Below are positions 62,978 to 64,000 of a DNA stretch of 64,000 nucleotides, in pieces. The notes beneath the pieces were generated by a model that did no database searches, was not told the origin of the DNA, and saw only the letters and a list, made by a program, of their open reading frames with translations. The DNA is taken from positions 2,728,001 to 2,792,000 of the forward strand of contig NZ_CP007139.1 of NCBI RefSeq assembly GCF_000724625.1, in the 5' to 3' direction. The position numbers and the translations under genes are program-made. Each line of letters starts with the position of its first letter. The stretch's first letter is position 1. The stretch comes from Fimbriimonas ginsengisoli Gsoil 348 (GTDB lineage: Bacteria; Armatimonadota; Fimbriimonadia; Fimbriimonadales; Fimbriimonadaceae).

Positions 62978-64000
62978 CGAATCCCTCCTTCCAACAAGCG
63001 GACTTCAAACGGCTTCAAGACAACCACCTTCGAAGCCCCAACGGCGATGGATATTCCTGACGACTCTCCGTATGGGTCCTTCGCCACCCATCTCCCCTTC
63101 ACGCTCGGCGGAAGCTCGAACACCCGTGAAGGTTCGATCGAGAACGCCTGCGCCTTATCGCTCGGATTGCGCAACGTCAAAATCGCCTTGCGCGGCGACC
63201 AGCTCGCCCATCCGTACACCTCGAGATTATTCGGGTCGCCCCCGACCCAGTGGCTGTCGACCAGCACGTCGCGGTTCGCCCACGACCATTTCGCCGACTG
63301 TGCGACGTTGTCCCAGTTCTGCTTCGAAAGCAGATCCGGCGTAATGTACATCTCCTGAAGCTGGGTTCCGCTCCCAAAGTACGTCCGAATCTCGTTGCGG
63401 AACCGTCCGTCCGGGTCGTTGGTGAGATTCTGCGCCGACCGCGCGAACAGCAGCCCGTGCACCATCAGCGAATTGATCGGATAGAGAGGACCGCGCTGCA
63501 CGATCCCGTGGTACGTATCTCCGTCGCGGTAGGTGATCCACTGCTCCCGGTAAGGACCGACGCCCGCGAACGAGTGGTCCGAACCGCCCCGCCAGATCGA
63601 ATCCGCATATCGGGTCCAAAACGGCGACGGCCAGGTGCCGGTTGTGAGGTTAATGAATAAACCCGGCTTCGCCTCTCGCAGGTCGTGGATCAGGCTGATC
63701 GCCGCCTCGAAGTCACTGGCGAACGCCGAGCCCGGGTACTGCTTGTCCGGACTCCCCGTGCCATCGAACTTGAACTGGTTGATCCCATAGCGCCGCACCA
63801 AGTCGAGACACACCTCGTGGAACCGCGCGTAGTACTTCGGCCCGGAGAGCGCATACCCTTGCGAATCGATCTCCATCCCGACCTTTCGTCCGGTTGCCAG
63901 CCGCTGGTTTCGCGGCCCGCCGTAGCCGCCCCATGGAGAGAGCCAGATCCCCGGCGCCGCGCCGTACTGCGCCGCCGCCTGCCGAAGCGGCTCGAACCCC
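62974..64000 (-). CDS. Melibiase-like (GH27/GH36-type) glycoside hydrolase, 5' truncated by window
   Basis: 341 residues visible; the frame is open to the right edge, so the N-terminus is missing. The barrel strands read PGIWLSPWGGYGG and NQFKFDGTG, where the Asp after KF is the likely nucleophile of clan GH-D. IWRGGSDHSF holds a candidate acid, and a C-terminal beta-sandwich (KAILTLRNPSDKAQAFSIEP, VVVLKPFEVRLLEGG) follows. Such enzymes cut alpha-galactosides or alpha-N-acetylgalactosaminides. It is the first visible gene of the operon with the discoidin protein and the GH89 enzyme. The family number cannot be fixed without the missing part. Confidence 0.82.
   Translation of the reverse strand, partial: GFEPLRQAAAQYGAAPGIWLSPWGGYGGPRNQRLATGRKVGMEIDSQGYALSGPKYYARFHEVCLDLVRRYGINQFKFDGTGSPDKQYPGSAFASDFEAAISLIHDLREAKPGLFINLTTGTWPSPFWTRYADSIWRGGSDHSFAGVGPYREQWITYRDGDTYHGIVQRGPLYPINSLMVHGLLFARSAQNLTNDPDGRFRNEIRTYFGSGTQLQEMYITPDLLSKQNWDNVAQSAKWSWANRDVLVDSHWVGGDPNNLEVYGWASWSPRKAILTLRNPSDKAQAFSIEPSRVFELPPSVKGRWVAKDPYGESSGISIAVGASKVVVLKPFEVRLLEGGIR

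Noticed and set aside
1-64000. tRNA, rRNA, CRISPR arrays, insertion sequences, prophage
   Set aside because: Reading both strands I found no T-loop/acceptor pairing, no rRNA-like stretch, no regularly spaced direct repeats and no transposase or integrase motif. A tRNA scan and CRISPR finder would be decisive.

Overview
The window looks like chromosomal DNA of a high-GC, heterotrophic, Gram-negative-type bacterium, most probably an armatimonad (Fimbriimonas-like). This is inferred from family content, not from a marker gene. The pointers are the pseudopilin at 25057-25965, whose N-terminus runs straight into an FPVFAQAK motif typical of Armatimonadota type II pseudopilins, the many secreted glycoside hydrolases, the planctomycete-type cytochrome protein (PSCyt/PSD1), a kaiBC operon outside cyanobacteria, and dispersed GC-rich palindromes. 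No rRNA, tRNA, CRISPR array, transposase, phage gene or origin was recognised.

Layout. 1-2157: tail of a membrane protein and a rhodanese. 2281-11935: a signalling island with three stand-alone receiver proteins, two hybrid-sensor-like histidine kinases, several tiny ORFs and a kaiC-kaiB-kinase operon. 12194-20500: GH78 rhamnosidase, a SnoaL-like protein, a large secreted HEAT-repeat protein of lower GC, an esterase and an MFS transporter. 20616-24001: a divergent locus with a DUF1573-like protein, two cysteine-rich secreted proteins, a tail-anchored secreted protein and a VKOR-thioredoxin fusion, which reads like an oxidative-folding locus with its own clients. 24093-29759: a 2H phosphoesterase-like protein, a pseudopilin, ClpC and a DUF1778/GNAT toxin-antitoxin pair. 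29756-37517: a GH-A-like hydrolase, ClC channel, GNAT, RibD/DHFR-like reductase, Map, a beta-propeller protein, an aldo-keto reductase and a decayed M28 peptidase. 37969-44707: PSCyt/PSD1 protein, subtilase and a sorbosone-dehydrogenase-like propeller. 44895-49876: VOC protein, Ada plus a 2OG-Fe(II) oxygenase (alkylation repair), GH29 fucosidase and a HAF-repeat protein. 50002-54275: a xylan operon with GH52 xylosidase and a CE15-SGNH double esterase. 54616-59202: AhpD-like protein plus SDR, a paralogue of the HEAT-repeat protein and a small lipoprotein. 59235-64000: a tightly overlapping operon with a melibiase-like enzyme, a discoidin protein and a GH89 N-acetylglucosaminidase.

How the genes fit together. 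The lifestyle suggested is degradation of plant and other complex glycans by exported enzymes (rhamnose, fucose, xylose/glucuronoxylan, galactose and GlcNAc linkages), with sugar-acid or sugar uptake through the ACS-type MFS protein. A clock-like KaiBC module and receivers presumably time or tune expression. Two families of dispersed palindromic repeats sit mainly just after stop codons. One cluster of them lies inside the reading frame of the GH89 gene, between its leader and its catalytic part.
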